Shown here: in pieces, positions 1-10,887 of the stretch
Layout of the letters: every line of letters starts with the position of its first letter
Numbering within the stretch: position 1 is the stretch's first letter
Source of the DNA: Siphonodentalium dalli
Taxonomy: Eukaryota > Mollusca > Scaphopoda > Gadilida > Siphonodentaliidae
Assembly (NCBI GenBank): GCA_032622095.1
Contig: CP136061.1
Location: forward strand, 171,871,107-171,935,106
Length of the DNA stretch: 64,000 nucleotides
Reading direction: 5' to 3'
The notes under the pieces: generated by a model
Told to the model about the DNA's origin: nothing
The model's input: the letters and a program-made list of their open reading frames with translations, nothing else
The model's database searches: none
Position numbers and translations under genes: made by a program

Positions 1-1230
1 TAGATTTTGGAGAAATTGTCACGTGACTTCCGGTTAGCAACCATGTGGAGATTGCAAAAAATGCGTAAATGGAAATGAAGCATCGCGATAAAAATGAAAT
101 TAACTACTTCACAACTTACAAAGAATTCATATGTGATTTAAGTCTATTAATTTCTTTGAGACCAATTTCGTTGGTCAGCTTAATGACGATAATCCAGACA
201 AGATTTTACAATCCACGACACGTCTTGTCAATTTGGCATGTCATCTCCGTTGTGACCACTGCATGATGTTACATAAATTATTCTTTGCGTTATGTCGGCG
301 AATAAAGGCAAATTTGAGGCACATCATGTGTGGTTGCTCCACTATGTGTCACGTACGATTCATATTATTGTTTACTTCAGGATGTAGCAGTTTCCCTGAT
401 ACTAAATTCTGAAGAAGGCCTTTGTGGCCGAAAGCTTCTAAATTGAGCTATCTGCAGATTTTATACAACATATGCTGTTTACGAATGTCTTATTCTTTTT
501 CTCAAGAATTGACAAGTTTCTGAATCCGATTTTTGGCGCTTCAGTTTTTAGAATGGTTTATCATCACAAGAAGACACCAACAATGATGAGCTTTCTAGAC
601 AATTTAGCAATGGTATGAAGCTTGACAATTTTAATAGGTGCATAACAAAATCGTGATATCTTGGTGAAAAACTTGTCTCGCATTCAGTTATGTGATTTAA
701 TCGCTCATGTCATGTGTATAAATCCCGGAAATCTCATTTACATCTAAATATTAACTCAGATAATAGTTATCTTCCCCATAAACATGCAAGATTTGCGACA
801 GAAAACCCGGAAAGTTTGTGCTGATTGTTAGCGAGTACGGGGATGTATATTTATCGCATGCAAACGAATAGCAATTTACATCAGATATAACAAAATGAAG
901 CCCATGCAACAATGTTGAATGAACAGGATGTTGTATGGTAGCATGGCAAGATATATTAACGAACCAAATTCGTATATAGACTATATCTGATTTTGTGACG
1001 TCACCAATTATTATCTAATACGACACTGCTGTTTTGAATTTTTGTGAGCGCTTATGTCGCACAGTAGATCGTTGGGCTTAAAGCATTAATGTCGTAATCT
1101 GAAATAAACATGTCCGTCTTTCAATGGCCGGCATTCCAAAATGAGGGGATCCCGAGTTACTATCGGAATTATGCACAGTGAAGTTCAATCGTAGTCACGG
1201 TTTACATTTTATTGAGAACATAATTATTAT
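1..1230. other. No gene seen
   Basis: AT-rich sequence without a supportable gene. Open frames here are short, start at random ATGs and show no recognisable protein motif. A short stretch near 401-455, containing a GGCC-loop-GGCC stem followed by GAAA, looks like decayed retroelement DNA but is not assignable. Confidence 0.6.
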
Positions 1231-1382
1231 ACAGTTATCACCCGCGATTGAGTGAGACACGGGGATTTGTCGCCCGCTCGAGACTTGGAAAGTCACCCGA
1301 GGGCCGCTGGCCCGAGGGTGACATTCCAGGTCGAGAGCGGCGACAAATCCCTGTGTCTCACGAAAACAAGGGTGATAACTGT
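1231..1382. repeat. Foldback (long inverted repeat) element
   Basis: The 152 bp form one imperfect palindrome. It opens with ACAGTTATCACCC and closes with GGGTGATAACTGT. Inside are GTGAGACAC...GTGTCTCAC, then GGGATTTGTCGC...GCGACAAATCCC, then CACCCGAGGGCC...GGCCCGAGGGTG at the apex. This is the shape of a foldback MITE or a large hairpin. No target-site duplication is obvious. Confidence 0.75.
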
Positions 1383-3140
1383 TTTGTTATCTAACAAAGG
1401 AGTACACACGAACCTCCTTAATAGCAGGCATAAATGCACGCATATATTCTTTAATCCAGTTCGAAAAGTAAATTTTATGTTGGAATCATTGCTATTTAGA
1501 AAATAAAACATTCATAATCTGGATCAATTAACAGACCCGTCATTTGCGCAGCTATTCTCTGGTCAGTTTGCTGGTTACATGGTGGAAATCGGTTCACGGA
1601 AAGAGGAGTAAAGCAATTTCGAAGTTGAGTAGCCATGCAGCGAAATGTTCAGTTTCGTTTCAAATGGCCGTGAAGACGCCGACAGACGTGTTCATTTCCA
1701 GATTGCTAAAATGTGAAACTAACACGTTGTAGTAGTGCAAAAAGAAATTGACATATGTCACAGATTGTTACGCAACATACAGGTATTCTCTGAAGTCTGA
1801 GTAATGTATTGAAGAAAAGAAATAGTCAATTGATAAACAGTAAAGAGTGGCTATTTGAACTAGTACATAAACGTATTTGTAACGTATGTACATCGTATGT
1901 GCGATTGCCTGCAGCACACACCAACTGCATAATAAGGTTTATTTATTTGTCCCACAGTCTTTATTATTGATATAAAAAGGTCCAATAGGAACATTACACA
2001 TTATAACGGATTTGTGTCTGCGATAACACCATTTATACATAGCGTGCTTTAATTGTAACTGAAAAAACACACAATTATGCAAATTAGCAAACACCACAGT
2101 TCGCGGTTGTTATGGTTTATAAAAACAGTGTTTTTGAAAATTGTTAGAGAGCTGTGAGAGTGTCTCTGCACGTTGAGTTCTTCGTAGTTCTATGTTTACT
2201 GGTAATAGCTGAGCGGTCAATAACTTAGACAATGTTACCCTCGAGGGTAATAATGTGATTTACAGCCCGCCATGTGACGCACTCTCAGCCAATCAGAAGA
2301 GAGGAAAATGGGATGAAATGTGATGAAGGATAACAAAACATATTATGGACTGTCAAATATTTGCAATGGAGTGGCCTAAAATATACACGTCACTTGCAAT
2401 GGGAAAATCTCAATCACTCTGGCTGGGCTGGGGACAATACTGGAATCGAAATCGAAATTCCTGATGCAATAAAACGTTATTATATCGCGTTTAAATTATC
2501 CTAATATTACTTAGTACATACATGAATCTGATAATCCTCAGATATCCTTCTATTTTCATAAATTGAACACATGCTTATGAACAAAGCAGAAGATACATTC
2601 AGGTTATCGCAAATTCGGTTGATGGTGAAAGCTACATGATGACGTTGCTCATCGAGTTTTGTTGAAATTGACATGATGACATTTTATGAATGAAAGGAAC
2701 ATGATGAAATCGACAAGCTTCTTCGTATAGTACACATCTCAATCATATAGTACACATCTCAATCGGATTGCGCACACAGCATCAATAATATAATGGTTAA
2801 TTTCAGTAAACTTTTGAATACTTTCAGCTTGATGTTGGTAGTTTATATTCTCTAATAATTTGTTCAATGGCTTTTAAAAGTTTTTTATTTAGGTTTTAAG
2901 TCTGTGTCGGTGAGCTTGTAGTCTGTTTGCATTGTGAATCTCTGATTCAGGTATTGATTGGTTTTTGAGTTGGGGAAATATTAACCCTTTTCTCCCATCT
3001 AAATGATCCCATGAATTTTTAATATGCAGCTATTAAACACAAACCATAATAATAATAATAAATAGTAATATGTTATGTCTCATGTTCCAATGTAATAAAC
3101 AGATAAATGGAGTTGCTATGATGTTTATCTACTTAATTTC
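1383..3140. other. No gene; short palindrome and simple repeats
   Basis: No coding region supported. Noted: a perfect 16-bp palindrome TTACCCTCGAGGGTAA at 2235-2250, a short direct duplication of TACACATCTCAATC around 2732-2765, and a TAA-rich simple repeat near 3047-3065. Confidence 0.6.
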
Positions 3141-3385
3141 TTAAAGGAATGCTATCCTGATGAATACAACAAAACACTATCGGAAAGCAACCCCTATTGT
3201 GATCACAATGATCCAAGTCCCATAACAATCACGTAGTAAATAAGCCGAGAAATAAATAAATAATACCCCACCGGTTGTCGGCTATCTCCGTCGCAAATCC
3301 TCATATGACGTCAAATGAGTAGACTAATTAAAAATACGGAATCGGAGTTAAATGTGTCTACCTGTATGATGTCATAAGAGTGGTG
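3141..3385 (-). repeat. Dispersed repeat X, copy 1
   Basis: About 245 bp that match, in inverse orientation, the stretch 19391-19662. Shared landmarks include CATCAGGATAG, CACTATCGGAAAGCA, TCATATGACGTCA and CCTCATATGA. It is a diverged interspersed repeat of unknown class with no coding capacity. The two copies lie about 16 kb apart in opposite orientation within the same intron or upstream region of the ACC gene. Confidence 0.7.
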
Positions 3386-3530
3386 ATGTAAAATGCGGAT
3401 CGACAAGAGCGCGTGAGTGTAATGGAATTACTGCGGGGCATTTCAATAACATTGTCTGTTCGCGGTGAATTGTCATCGTCCAGTGAGTTATCTTCATGCA
3501 CTTGTCATAAGTGCTGTTTGGAACGTTAAT

Positions 3531-5058
3531 GTTTTGACAAAAATATAGAAGGCCGATTGAGTGTGGTAGATAACACTGTCGTGTCAAAATAAAGCTTAAA
3601 AAACACGAGCCTGCATGGGAACTCTATATTTGGGTGCATGTTCACGATGTTGTTTTAATGTTCCATATATATTTACATCTTATTTATATTTATATCTTTT
3701 GTCTATGCCAACTAAATGCAGTGTTTTCGGCTGTGGTCGGTATAATGACTCTCAATTAGGTACAATTCTACATTCATTTCCAAGCGATGTTCATTAACGT
3801 GACATTTGGTGGGATTTCTGCGGGAAACCTGTTGCGCAAAATTAGAAACTATTAAAATGGTTGACGACGAAATGGTCCAGAATTTGTTCCATCCACTTTG
3901 AAAAAAAGGTGTTTTGAGCACAAGGTGAATACACTTGGACCCAACAGTGGCTACCGATGACAACTCAGAAGAGACGCAATTTCCACATTAATACCACATT
4001 CCTACCACCGACGAGACTGCCATCCTAAGAAAAACGTCAACTCCCGTAAAGAATATAAATTTGCTGGCGTGTCAAGTCGTGAGTATATATCCAATTGAAC
4101 CTTGGATATACCAAATAAAGAGTGTTTAATTTTACGAGTCAGCCATGGTTACGAATACATAACATTGCAAGTGGGGAGTATATTCATGAATAATTTAGTA
4201 AATATGACAAATGTTTAAGTCGAGTCCCCACTTTCCTTCAATAAAGAGTGTTCCATGTTAGTCCTTCCCAGGAACAAAATACCACGAGAGCTATAAAATG
4301 CACCCGTAATATTGAAGACGGGTGCAATAAGCACTCGTAAAATTTCAGCCGCCCTTGGGCGGCTCCAAGGTGCGTAGCACCGAGAAGGGTGGATGGTATG
4401 GAAGGGGGGTGTCCCCCCTTCCAGAGTTGAAAAATTTTGAATATTCATTTTTGAAATGGTGCATTCTGGTGTATGTTGCCAGTTGGCATAACAAATGTTG
4501 ATGATAGTGAGAAGGATTTAACTCATCTCTATAGGAGCCATTTTAGAGTGGACATGCTGAATTGTGAACTTAACCCCAGGCATGGATCTGAAATTGTGAA
4601 CTGAAATGTGAGAAAGCCCCCAACTGAACAACATAACCCCAGACCTGTCATCACCACCCCCCCCCCCCCTGACTGGGTACTTATTGCCATTTTCTCATGT
4701 ATTTTGAATTTGTCAACAGTGTGCATCATTTACAAAATATGAATGCAAATTATTATTCCCAACAAATTACAATAATCATTGACATTGTCATCAGACCAAA
4801 ATTTCAAAAACTTGTGTTTCTGGTGACCCGCCCGCCCCTATTCCGGCACCCGACCATTTTCATTTTATTGAAGTTGAAAATTAGTATGCATCTGATTTTA
4901 TTTTCTGTGTAAACCGACTCATTTCCATGTAAAATAGACACATCACGTGTACTGTTAAACTGTATATTACACCACACTTTAATTAGGTCACAGCCAAATC
5001 AAACTTTACACTATAAAATTCTAATATTATGTACTTAGTTTTATTATTTTATAGTTTT
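3531..5058. repeat. 1.5-kb tandem duplication, unit 1
   Basis: Unit 1 of a direct tandem duplication with a 1,528-bp offset; unit 2 is 5059-6577. Both begin GTTTTGACAAAAATATAGAAGG and end ...TTATTATTTTATAG. They are nearly identical apart from a few substitutions, a C-run length difference near 4659, a 6-bp indel near 4779, and the absence in unit 1 of the CA dinucleotide that opens the hAT terminus at 5789. The unit includes a THAP fragment and about 800 bp of the left end of the hAT element, so the duplication postdates the hAT insertion. A collapse or expansion error of assembly is the main alternative. Confidence 0.9.
3705..3845 (+). pseudogene. THAP-domain fragment, nonsense-mutated copy
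   Basis: Starting at ATG 3705, the frame reads the N-terminus of a THAP (C2CH) zinc finger: MPTKCSVFGCGR, then LHSFPSD. This fits the family pattern of Met-Pro-x-x-Cys-x4-Cys followed by a Phe-Pro landmark. A TAA at 3795-3797 interrupts it where the sister copy (5233-5373) has TTA (Leu). The later Cys and His of the C2CH finger are not found in the same frame, so even without the stop it is only a fragment. THAP domains are DNA-binding modules found in P-element-type transposases and derived host proteins. Here it is most likely a remnant of an element into whose sequence the neighbouring hAT inserted. Confidence 0.65.
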
Positions 5059-6577
5059 GTTTTGACAAAAATATAGAAGGCCGATTGAGTGTGGTAGATA
5101 ACACTGTCGTGTCAAAATAAAGCTTAAAAAACACGAGCCTGCATGGGAACTCTATATTTGGGTGCATGTTCACGATGTTGTTTTAATGTTCCATATATAT
5201 TTACATCTTATTTATATTTATATCTTTTGTCTATGCCAACTAAATGCAGTGTTTTCGGCTGTGGTCGGTATAATGACTCTCAATTAGGTACAATTCTACA
5301 TTCATTTCCAAGCGATGTTCATTTACGTGACATTTGGTGGGATTTCTGCGGGAAACCTGTTGCGCAAAATTAGAAACTATTAAAATGGTTGACGACGAAA
5401 TGGTCCAGAATTTGTTCCATCCACTTTGAAAAAAAGGTGTTTTGAGCACAAGGTGAATACACTTGGACCCAACAGTGGCTACCGATGACAACTCAGAAGA
5501 GACGCAATTTCCACATTAATACCACATTCCTACCACCGACGAGACTGCCATCCTAAGAAAAACGTCAACTCCCGTAAAGAATATAAATTTGCTGGCGTGT
5601 CAAGTCGTGAGTATATATCCAATTGAACCTTGGATATACCAAATAAAGAGTGTTTAATTTTACGAGTCAGCCATGGTTACGAATACATAACATTGCAAGT
5701 GGGGAGTATATTCATGAATAATTTAGTAAATATGACAAATGTTTAAGTCGAGTCCCCACTTTCCTTCAATAAAGAGTGTTCCATGTTACAGTCCTTCCCA
5801 GGAACAAAATACCACGAGAGCTATAAAATGCACCCGTAATATTGAAGACGGGTGCAATAAGCACTCGTAAAATTTCAGCCGCCCTTGGGCGGCTCCGAGG
5901 TGCGTAGCACCGAGAAGGGTGGATGGTATGGAAGGGGGGTGTCCCCCCTTCCAGAGTTGAAAAATTTTGAATATTCATTTTTGAAATGGTGCATTCTGGT
6001 GTATGTTGCCAGTTGGCATAACAAATGTTGATGATAGTGAGAAGGATTTAACTCATCTCTATAGGAGCCATTTTAGAGTGGACATGCTGAATTGTGAACT
6101 TAACCCCAGGCATGGATCTGAAATTGTGAACTGAAATGTGAGAAAGCCCCCAACTGAACAACATAACCCCAGACCTGTCATCACCACCCCCCCCCCCCTG
6201 ACTGGGTACTTATTGCCATTTTCTCATGTATTTTGAATTTGTCAACAGTGTGCATCATTTACAAAATATGAATGCAAATTATTATTCCCAACAAATTACA
6301 ATAATCATTGTCATCAGACCAAAATTTCAAAAACTTGTGTTTCTGGTGACCCGCCCGCCCCTATTCCGGCACCCGACCATTTTCATTTTATTGAAGTTGA
6401 AAATTAGTATGCATCTGATTTTATTTTCTGTGTAAACCGACTCATTTCCATGTAAAATAGACACATCACGTGTACTGTTAAACTGTATATTACACCACAC
6501 TTTAATTAGGTCACAGCCAAATCAAACTTTACACTATAAAATTCTAATATTATGTACTTAGTTTTATTATTTTATAG
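5059..6577. repeat. 1.5-kb tandem duplication, unit 2
   Basis: Second unit of the duplication that begins at 3531. Its right part runs continuously into the rest of the hAT element, so unit 2 (or its right portion) keeps the original junction. It carries the complete terminal CAGTCCTTCCCA of the transposon at 5789-5800, whereas unit 1 has only GTCCTTCCCA at 4261-4270. Confidence 0.9.
5233..5373 (+). pseudogene. THAP-domain N-terminal fragment
   Basis: 46 codons from ATG 5233 to TAG 5371-5373. The reading is a THAP N-terminus: Cys-x4-Cys at residues 5 and 10, LHSFPSD, then LRDIWWDFCGK, the position where THAP proteins have a conserved Trp and basic residue. It ends at a stop before the distal Cys-x2-His pair, so the finger is incomplete. 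No splice donor just before the stop is convincing. An acidic patch, DIDPDYIP, in an open frame at 10629-10652 on the far side of the hAT could be the far end of the same broken gene, but that link is speculative. Confidence 0.6.
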
Positions 6578-7282
6578 TACATTAAAAACAAGGAGAAGCA
6601 GTCTGGGTTATATATATTTATTTAAGTTGAAAATAAAATGAAAAGCCAATACCCCACCCCTATTTTTTTCTTGCATGTCACCAGAAACACAGGTATAATT
6701 TGTTTTGGCCTAAGCCTAATATTATACAAAGTGCATATTCTCTAAAATATGTTGCACATCTTCAATGTGTCAGTAACATTTTCCTCAAGTTTAGGTACGG
6801 TACATACATGTAGGATATAAGTTGTAGAAGTTGATTTCACAGTTAAGGTATCCAATTGCATTTTCACTTAATATTTTCTAAGTCGAGAAAGGGTCAATAA
6901 CTCTAAAAAAAAAAAAAAAATCCATCTGCACAATACCTTTTCACATGTTGAATGTGTCGGTAACAATTTTGCTATCATCACCTGGTCACCCAGCAGGTCA
7001 TTTAGAGATATGAATTTGCAATTGTGGTATAAATAATAACTTTAATTATAGAACAATAAAACGTCAATGTGGAACAATAAATTATTAATTAATAACACAG
7101 AAATGACTCATAATAAAATGTACATGTAAATGAATATCATGGACGTTTGTTGAAATTTTCTCAATTGGCACACTTGTGGTGGATAACAACTTATATTTAA
7201 TCGAACAATAACACCTCAATGGTATGGAACAATAAAATTAGATAACAATAATAACATAGTTCAATATTGTACAAGGTGGCAC

Positions 7283-7510
7283 TCAATCTTCCGGTTCAGA
7301 TGAATCTTCAGAGTCACATTCTGATTCACCCTCGTCCATTTGAGACCATGAATCAGATTGTGAATCTGAAAGTTCAGAATCAAAAGATTCAGACCCATCA
7401 TTTGTGTATGCGGCAGAGTCACATACTTGGCCATGATCTACTGATACACTGTGCAGGTTCTCACCATCAGAATCATTATTTGAGACAAGATTTTCATTAC
7501 TTATTATAGG
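7283..7510 (-). other. Acidic Ser/Asp/Glu-rich tail in shifted frame behind transposase
   Basis: Directly downstream of the transposase on the minus strand, a second frame stays open for 75 codons to TGA at 7283-7285. It encodes a strongly acidic serine-rich segment (for example DSELSDSQSDSW, then EGESECDSEDSSEPED). It becomes contiguous with the transposase if the T8 run at 7511-7518 (A8 in the sense strand) is read as seven bases. As sequenced, the main frame terminates at 7497-7499 instead. The composition bias and length suggest the tail was once, or still is, the C-terminus of the protein. Either a 1-bp insertion mutated this copy, or slippage on A8 produces two isoforms, or the base is a sequencing error. 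Confidence 0.65.
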
Positions 7511-9842
7511 TTTTTTTTACAGCTTTGACACAAATTCTCTTAAAGCAATCACTAGGTTCACTAGTGGTATCTAACTTTTTATACCTCCTTTTGGAAAGGT
7601 AAGTCAATAGGGCCGCATCAATAAGTTCTTCAGGCTCTTGTTCTGACTTTGAGCACTTGTGGCCAATTTTAAGTCTCAGCAGACTAGTCATAGTTGAGTG
7701 AGACATGCTCAGTCTTCTGTCTGATAGCATACATGTTAAGTAGCTGAAGCCACTCTCAACTATGGAATTACTAGGGCTCAAGGTCAGAACAAGTTCCCCC
7801 AATAAACTAATATTTGGGAATTGATCCCTTCTGTAGCATAAAATATTTTTCCATAACTGTGGTGCCTGAATGCATGGGTAAAAATTTGACACTAGGTGCT
7901 TAAATGATTCCCATTCTCCTCTCGGCTTTACTACAGATTCATTGTTGTAGCCATTGAACTCAAGAGGCACATGAAAATGCTGAAAGATATTTTCAATGGA
8001 TGCAAGTTCAGTTTTTAGATCGCTCCAGTTAGCTGGATCCAAAACTGCAAGATTATGAATAATATCCTTATCGAGAGAGTTACATGTAGGATTTTCTTGA
8101 GATTCAGAAGACTGTCTGCTTGAAAATGAAGGGAATCTGTTATTGATGCAAGCAATGAGTAAAGGAATAACACGTTTTGAAGTGGCAGATAATGATTCCT
8201 GGACAATATTAGTACACGTACTGCGTTTCTTTTTTGTTTCGGTCATGCCATCATACTGAACTTCAACATACTGTCTGTTTACCAAATTCTTTTTGCAATG
8301 CCCAAGTTTATGACTTTTACAAGCAAGAGTTTTACCATTAAAATTTAATCTGTATTCTTTCATTACAACATTATCATCTGAGGGAGGATAAATATATTCG
8401 TCTTCAGTAAGTTTCCTCAAATTTTGGACAAGGAGGTCTAAAACAGGCTTTACGTCAAAAAGTAGAAAAGTTTCCTTCTCCATGTTTAAAGAACAAAAAC
8501 TAAGCTGTTGAGTTATATCTTTCAGTAAAACGGCAGATGAGAAAAAATTTGCATCCTTCAGTTTTTTCAAAATGCCTCTTAACTTCGGTTCAATTTTCTT
8601 AGCATTTCCAGACGCGATCATGTTTTCAATTGCTTGGCATAACAGTACCCAGTTATGTAAAAGGTGATCAAGACCTCTATTGAGGTGTGTAATGAACCTC
8701 GTTCCACTAACTTTGGGTATTGTCAAAACTTGCATGCCCAGTACTTTTTGACCATGATCACGAATGTGACGTTTCAACTTCCCAGATTTTTTCAATAAAT
8801 TGAATAGGGTAATTAGGAGATTCTTAATAGCTTTGAACTGCTGTACTTCAAGCAGAGCACTCTTGATGCTCAGCTCCAGTCTGTGCATCACACAATGCAC
8901 CTTGATCAGCCATGGTCTGTCATCAGATGTAAGTCGTGTTAGCAGTCCCTTGTATGCACCTGTGTTGACTGCAGCACCATCTGCCGTTGCACCGACAAAG
9001 TGTTTCTTGTATAATTCTTCCTCTAGACCAACTTTATTCATAACTAAATTGTCAATACAAGATTTCAGATTTTCCCCTGTGCAATCGCCAAAGTCATCAA
9101 TATCCTCAAGACCAACAAGATGGAATTGTGCCTCTCCGTTTACAACAAAACGAGCGAAAACAAGTTCTTTTTCAGACAAAGTTTTCCTGGCTTGTGATCC
9201 GTCATTCAAGAGACTGAAAAATTTGGCCGATGCCAGCTTAATACCAAGCTTTCTCATTGACGCCGCAGCAAGATTGTTAATCAGCTCAACTGCGGTTTGG
9301 TTGTTATTTTTACCTGCAGTCAGCTGCACACCATTTGCCCGCTGGATTTCGACCATGGGCTTAAATGTCGAAATGGGTTGCCCAGTTATACATAAAACAT
9401 AAGCTGTCCTGAGTAGCTTCTTATAGGCCTCTCTGGATTGTTCATTCAATACATGATCAATTCGCAGCTGGTTGCTGGGTCTTTTAACACCAGCTCCCCT
9501 TCCGCAGGTACCTGAGCTATCACAAACAACATCCTGTTCCTTCTCACTCCTGCCACTGTCAGCATTTGAATGTTCTATGTTTTCATAATATGTGGCGGTC
9601 TGATGGCTTTTACTTTTTAAATGCCTTTCGAATGTATATTTATTTACAAAATTGCTCCCCTCCGTGAATATGTCAAATTCCTTAAGAGTTCTTCCATTGA
9701 GCGTTTTTCTCACGCGATCCGCTTGCTTTGCACACGTTTTGCACCATACTTTTGTAACCAACGTTTTCCCATTTTCGTATTTCGTCGAATACCCGACAAC
9801 ATTTTTGAAAGTCCAGTTCAGAAAAGTGGATAACAGCACCAT
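7497..9842 (-). CDS. hAT-family transposase (ZNF862-like), intact single-exon ORF
   Basis: A 781-residue uninterrupted frame and the only long ORF in the window. In hAT elements the transposase excises and reinserts the element by binding its terminal repeats in the nucleus. Visible here: an N-terminal zinc-finger-like module (C34-x2-C37 ... H74-x5-H80); an Asp in LLNDGSQ (D214); a second Asp in TADGAAVNTG (D288); then the CxxH signature in VHCVMHRLELS (C317, H320), all typical of the RNase-H-like hAT core. Near residues 681-726 lies the C-terminal dimerisation segment with LVLTLSPSNSIVESGFSYL. It ends in basic residues. I chose the start at the first in-frame ATG (9842), which leaves the zinc finger complete. 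The closest described relatives are ZNF862/hAT-like proteins, by motif only. It lies between intact terminal repeats, so it is an element gene rather than a domesticated host gene. An acidic out-of-frame tail follows. Confidence 0.88.
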   Translation of the reverse strand: MVLLSTFLNWTFKNVVGYSTKYENGKTLVTKVWCKTCAKQADRVRKTLNGRTLKEFDIFTEGSNFVNKYTFERHLKSKSHQTATYYENIEHSNADSGRSEKEQDVVCDSSGTCGRGAGVKRPSNQLRIDHVLNEQSREAYKKLLRTAYVLCITGQPISTFKPMVEIQRANGVQLTAGKNNNQTAVELINNLAAASMRKLGIKLASAKFFSLLNDGSQARKTLSEKELVFARFVVNGEAQFHLVGLEDIDDFGDCTGENLKSCIDNLVMNKVGLEEELYKKHFVGATADGAAVNTGAYKGLLTRLTSDDRPWLIKVHCVMHRLELSIKSALLEVQQFKAIKNLLITLFNLLKKSGKLKRHIRDHGQKVLGMQVLTIPKVSGTRFITHLNRGLDHLLHNWVLLCQAIENMIASGNAKKIEPKLRGILKKLKDANFFSSAVLLKDITQQLSFCSLNMEKETFLLFDVKPVLDLLVQNLRKLTEDEYIYPPSDDNVVMKEYRLNFNGKTLACKSHKLGHCKKNLVNRQYVEVQYDGMTETKKKRSTCTNIVQESLSATSKRVIPLLIACINNRFPSFSSRQSSESQENPTCNSLDKDIIHNLAVLDPANWSDLKTELASIENIFQHFHVPLEFNGYNNESVVKPRGEWESFKHLVSNFYPCIQAPQLWKNILCYRRDQFPNISLLGELVLTLSPSNSIVESGFSYLTCMLSDRRLSMSHSTMTSLLRLKIGHKCSKSEQEPEELIDAALLTYLSKRRYKKLDTTSEPSDCFKRICVKAVKKTYNK

Positions 9843-10142
9843 ATTAAAAACTAATAAAATTTATTTCGAAAACGAATTTGGCGGAATTTCCGGTATCCCG
9901 AACATGAACTGTTATACGTAATTCTATTGGTTAATAGTTTGTCGTTGTCCAATCAAAATGCGTTTTACATTAAGCGACGGAAATTCCGACTTGCGAGCTA
10001 GTCTACGCACCGGACGAAATGCCGGTTTTCCGTTTAATGTCCGGTCAAAACACGAGCGCATTTGTTTGCACCCTGAAATAGGGAATCGCGGGCGCGGCGG
10101 ACGGGCGCGAGCGCAATAGCGCCCGTCTCATGGGAAGGACTG
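9843..10142 (-). promoter_or_regulatory. Probable transposase promoter / right end of hAT
   Basis: The 300 bp between the transposase ATG and the right terminal repeat are CpG-richer than the surroundings. On the minus strand they contain two CCAAT-type boxes (ATTGG around 9957-9953 and CCAATAG around 9933-9927), about 85-115 bp upstream of the ATG. The outermost 60 bp form a GC-rich stem (GACGGGCGC...GCGCCCGTC, 10100-10128). Promoter function is inferred from position and boxes only. Confidence 0.45.
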
Positions 10143-10887
10143 ATGTTGTTAAGTGTATTCCTGATATGGTGCAAATAAAAAGCGTTTAATAAACTGGAAA
10201 TTGCTATGACTTTGACTGGTATATAAACATAAATATCAAAAGTTCGGGGTACATGTATTTACATGTATTGGTGTAATTAGTAAATATTCACGATGACAAC
10301 TATTCTAATTAGAGTCCCCATTTTCCTTTACCATGACCCAATAAAGAGTGTTCCCTGTTAAACATATTCCCCGATATGGTGCTAATAAAGAGCATTTGTA
10401 TATGTGATTACTTATTAAACCGGATTATTATCCCTTTTTCAAAAAGTGTTATATATGATTGGATGTTCAAATGAACGGCCAATCTTTATATCTTTTATAA
10501 TGCTATTGTTATACATAATTGACACAAAGAGGTCGATGATATATGCCAAATGTCATATTTTCATAGATAAACTGGCAAACAGCATTGACAAATTGCCACA
10601 TCATCTACAACAACATTCGAAGAAGACATCAATGGAAGACATTGATCCCGACTACATCCCGATGGATGAGATCGTTTTGTTTTGATAGTAACGGGAATTC
10701 CCCCAATCGCTACGTCATTAAATCATGTGAATGCACCGACCGCTGATCATGTGACTTCAATCACATGACTGTCTGCAACAAAAGATCTTCGGCATTCTTC
10801 GGAATTATTTTTATTTCGTCATAAAAACTAAATTAGCGATCAAACACAAGATTATTTGGGCAAATTGAACATTTTAATTATATAATT
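10143..10887. other. Flank of hAT insertion; no supported gene
   Basis: Continues the sequence interrupted by the hAT. AATAAAGAG-type motifs recur (about 10167, 10340, 10380), echoing those left of the insertion (about 5642 and 5768), so the interrupted element contained internal repeats. A 79-codon open frame at 10446-10685 ends with MEDIDPDYIPMDE; it may be the tail of a degraded element protein but has no recognisable domain. An imperfect palindrome centred on ATCATGTGACTTCAATCACATGA lies near 10745-10770. Confidence 0.4.

Larger units (their letters stand above)
5789..10142 (-). mobile_element. Full-length hAT-superfamily DNA transposon
   Basis: A 4.35-kb element bounded by perfect 12-bp terminal inverted repeats, CAGTCCTTCCCA at 5789-5800 and TGGGAAGGACTG at 10131-10142. 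The CAG start is the usual hAT terminus. It encodes one intact transposase on the minus strand. Flanks are CCATGTTA on the left and ATGTTGTT on the right. These are related but are not a perfect 8-bp target duplication, so the left flank may have suffered a small deletion. The flanking host sequence resembles an undisrupted relative at about 10340-10400 (AATAAAGAGTGTTCC...GATATGGTGC), which helps define the insertion point. The left 0.8 kb is also present in the duplicated unit 3531-5058. 6580-7280 is noncoding and contains two related AT-rich segments with AACAATAA motifs. Confidence 0.85.

Noticed and set aside
409-452. Hammerhead-ribozyme-like core (CTGAAGA, GGCC stem, GAAA, then CTA)
   Set aside because: Stem II and a short stem III can be drawn, but the bases that should form stem I (before 409 and after 450) do not pair. 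Likely coincidence or a decayed retroelement.
3712-3963. 83-codon minus-strand frame, duplicated at 5240-5491
   Set aside because: Antisense to the THAP fragment; its conservation only reflects the recent tandem duplication.
8800-9402. 200-codon + strand open frame
   Set aside because: Opposite-strand shadow of the hAT transposase, with no domain of its own.
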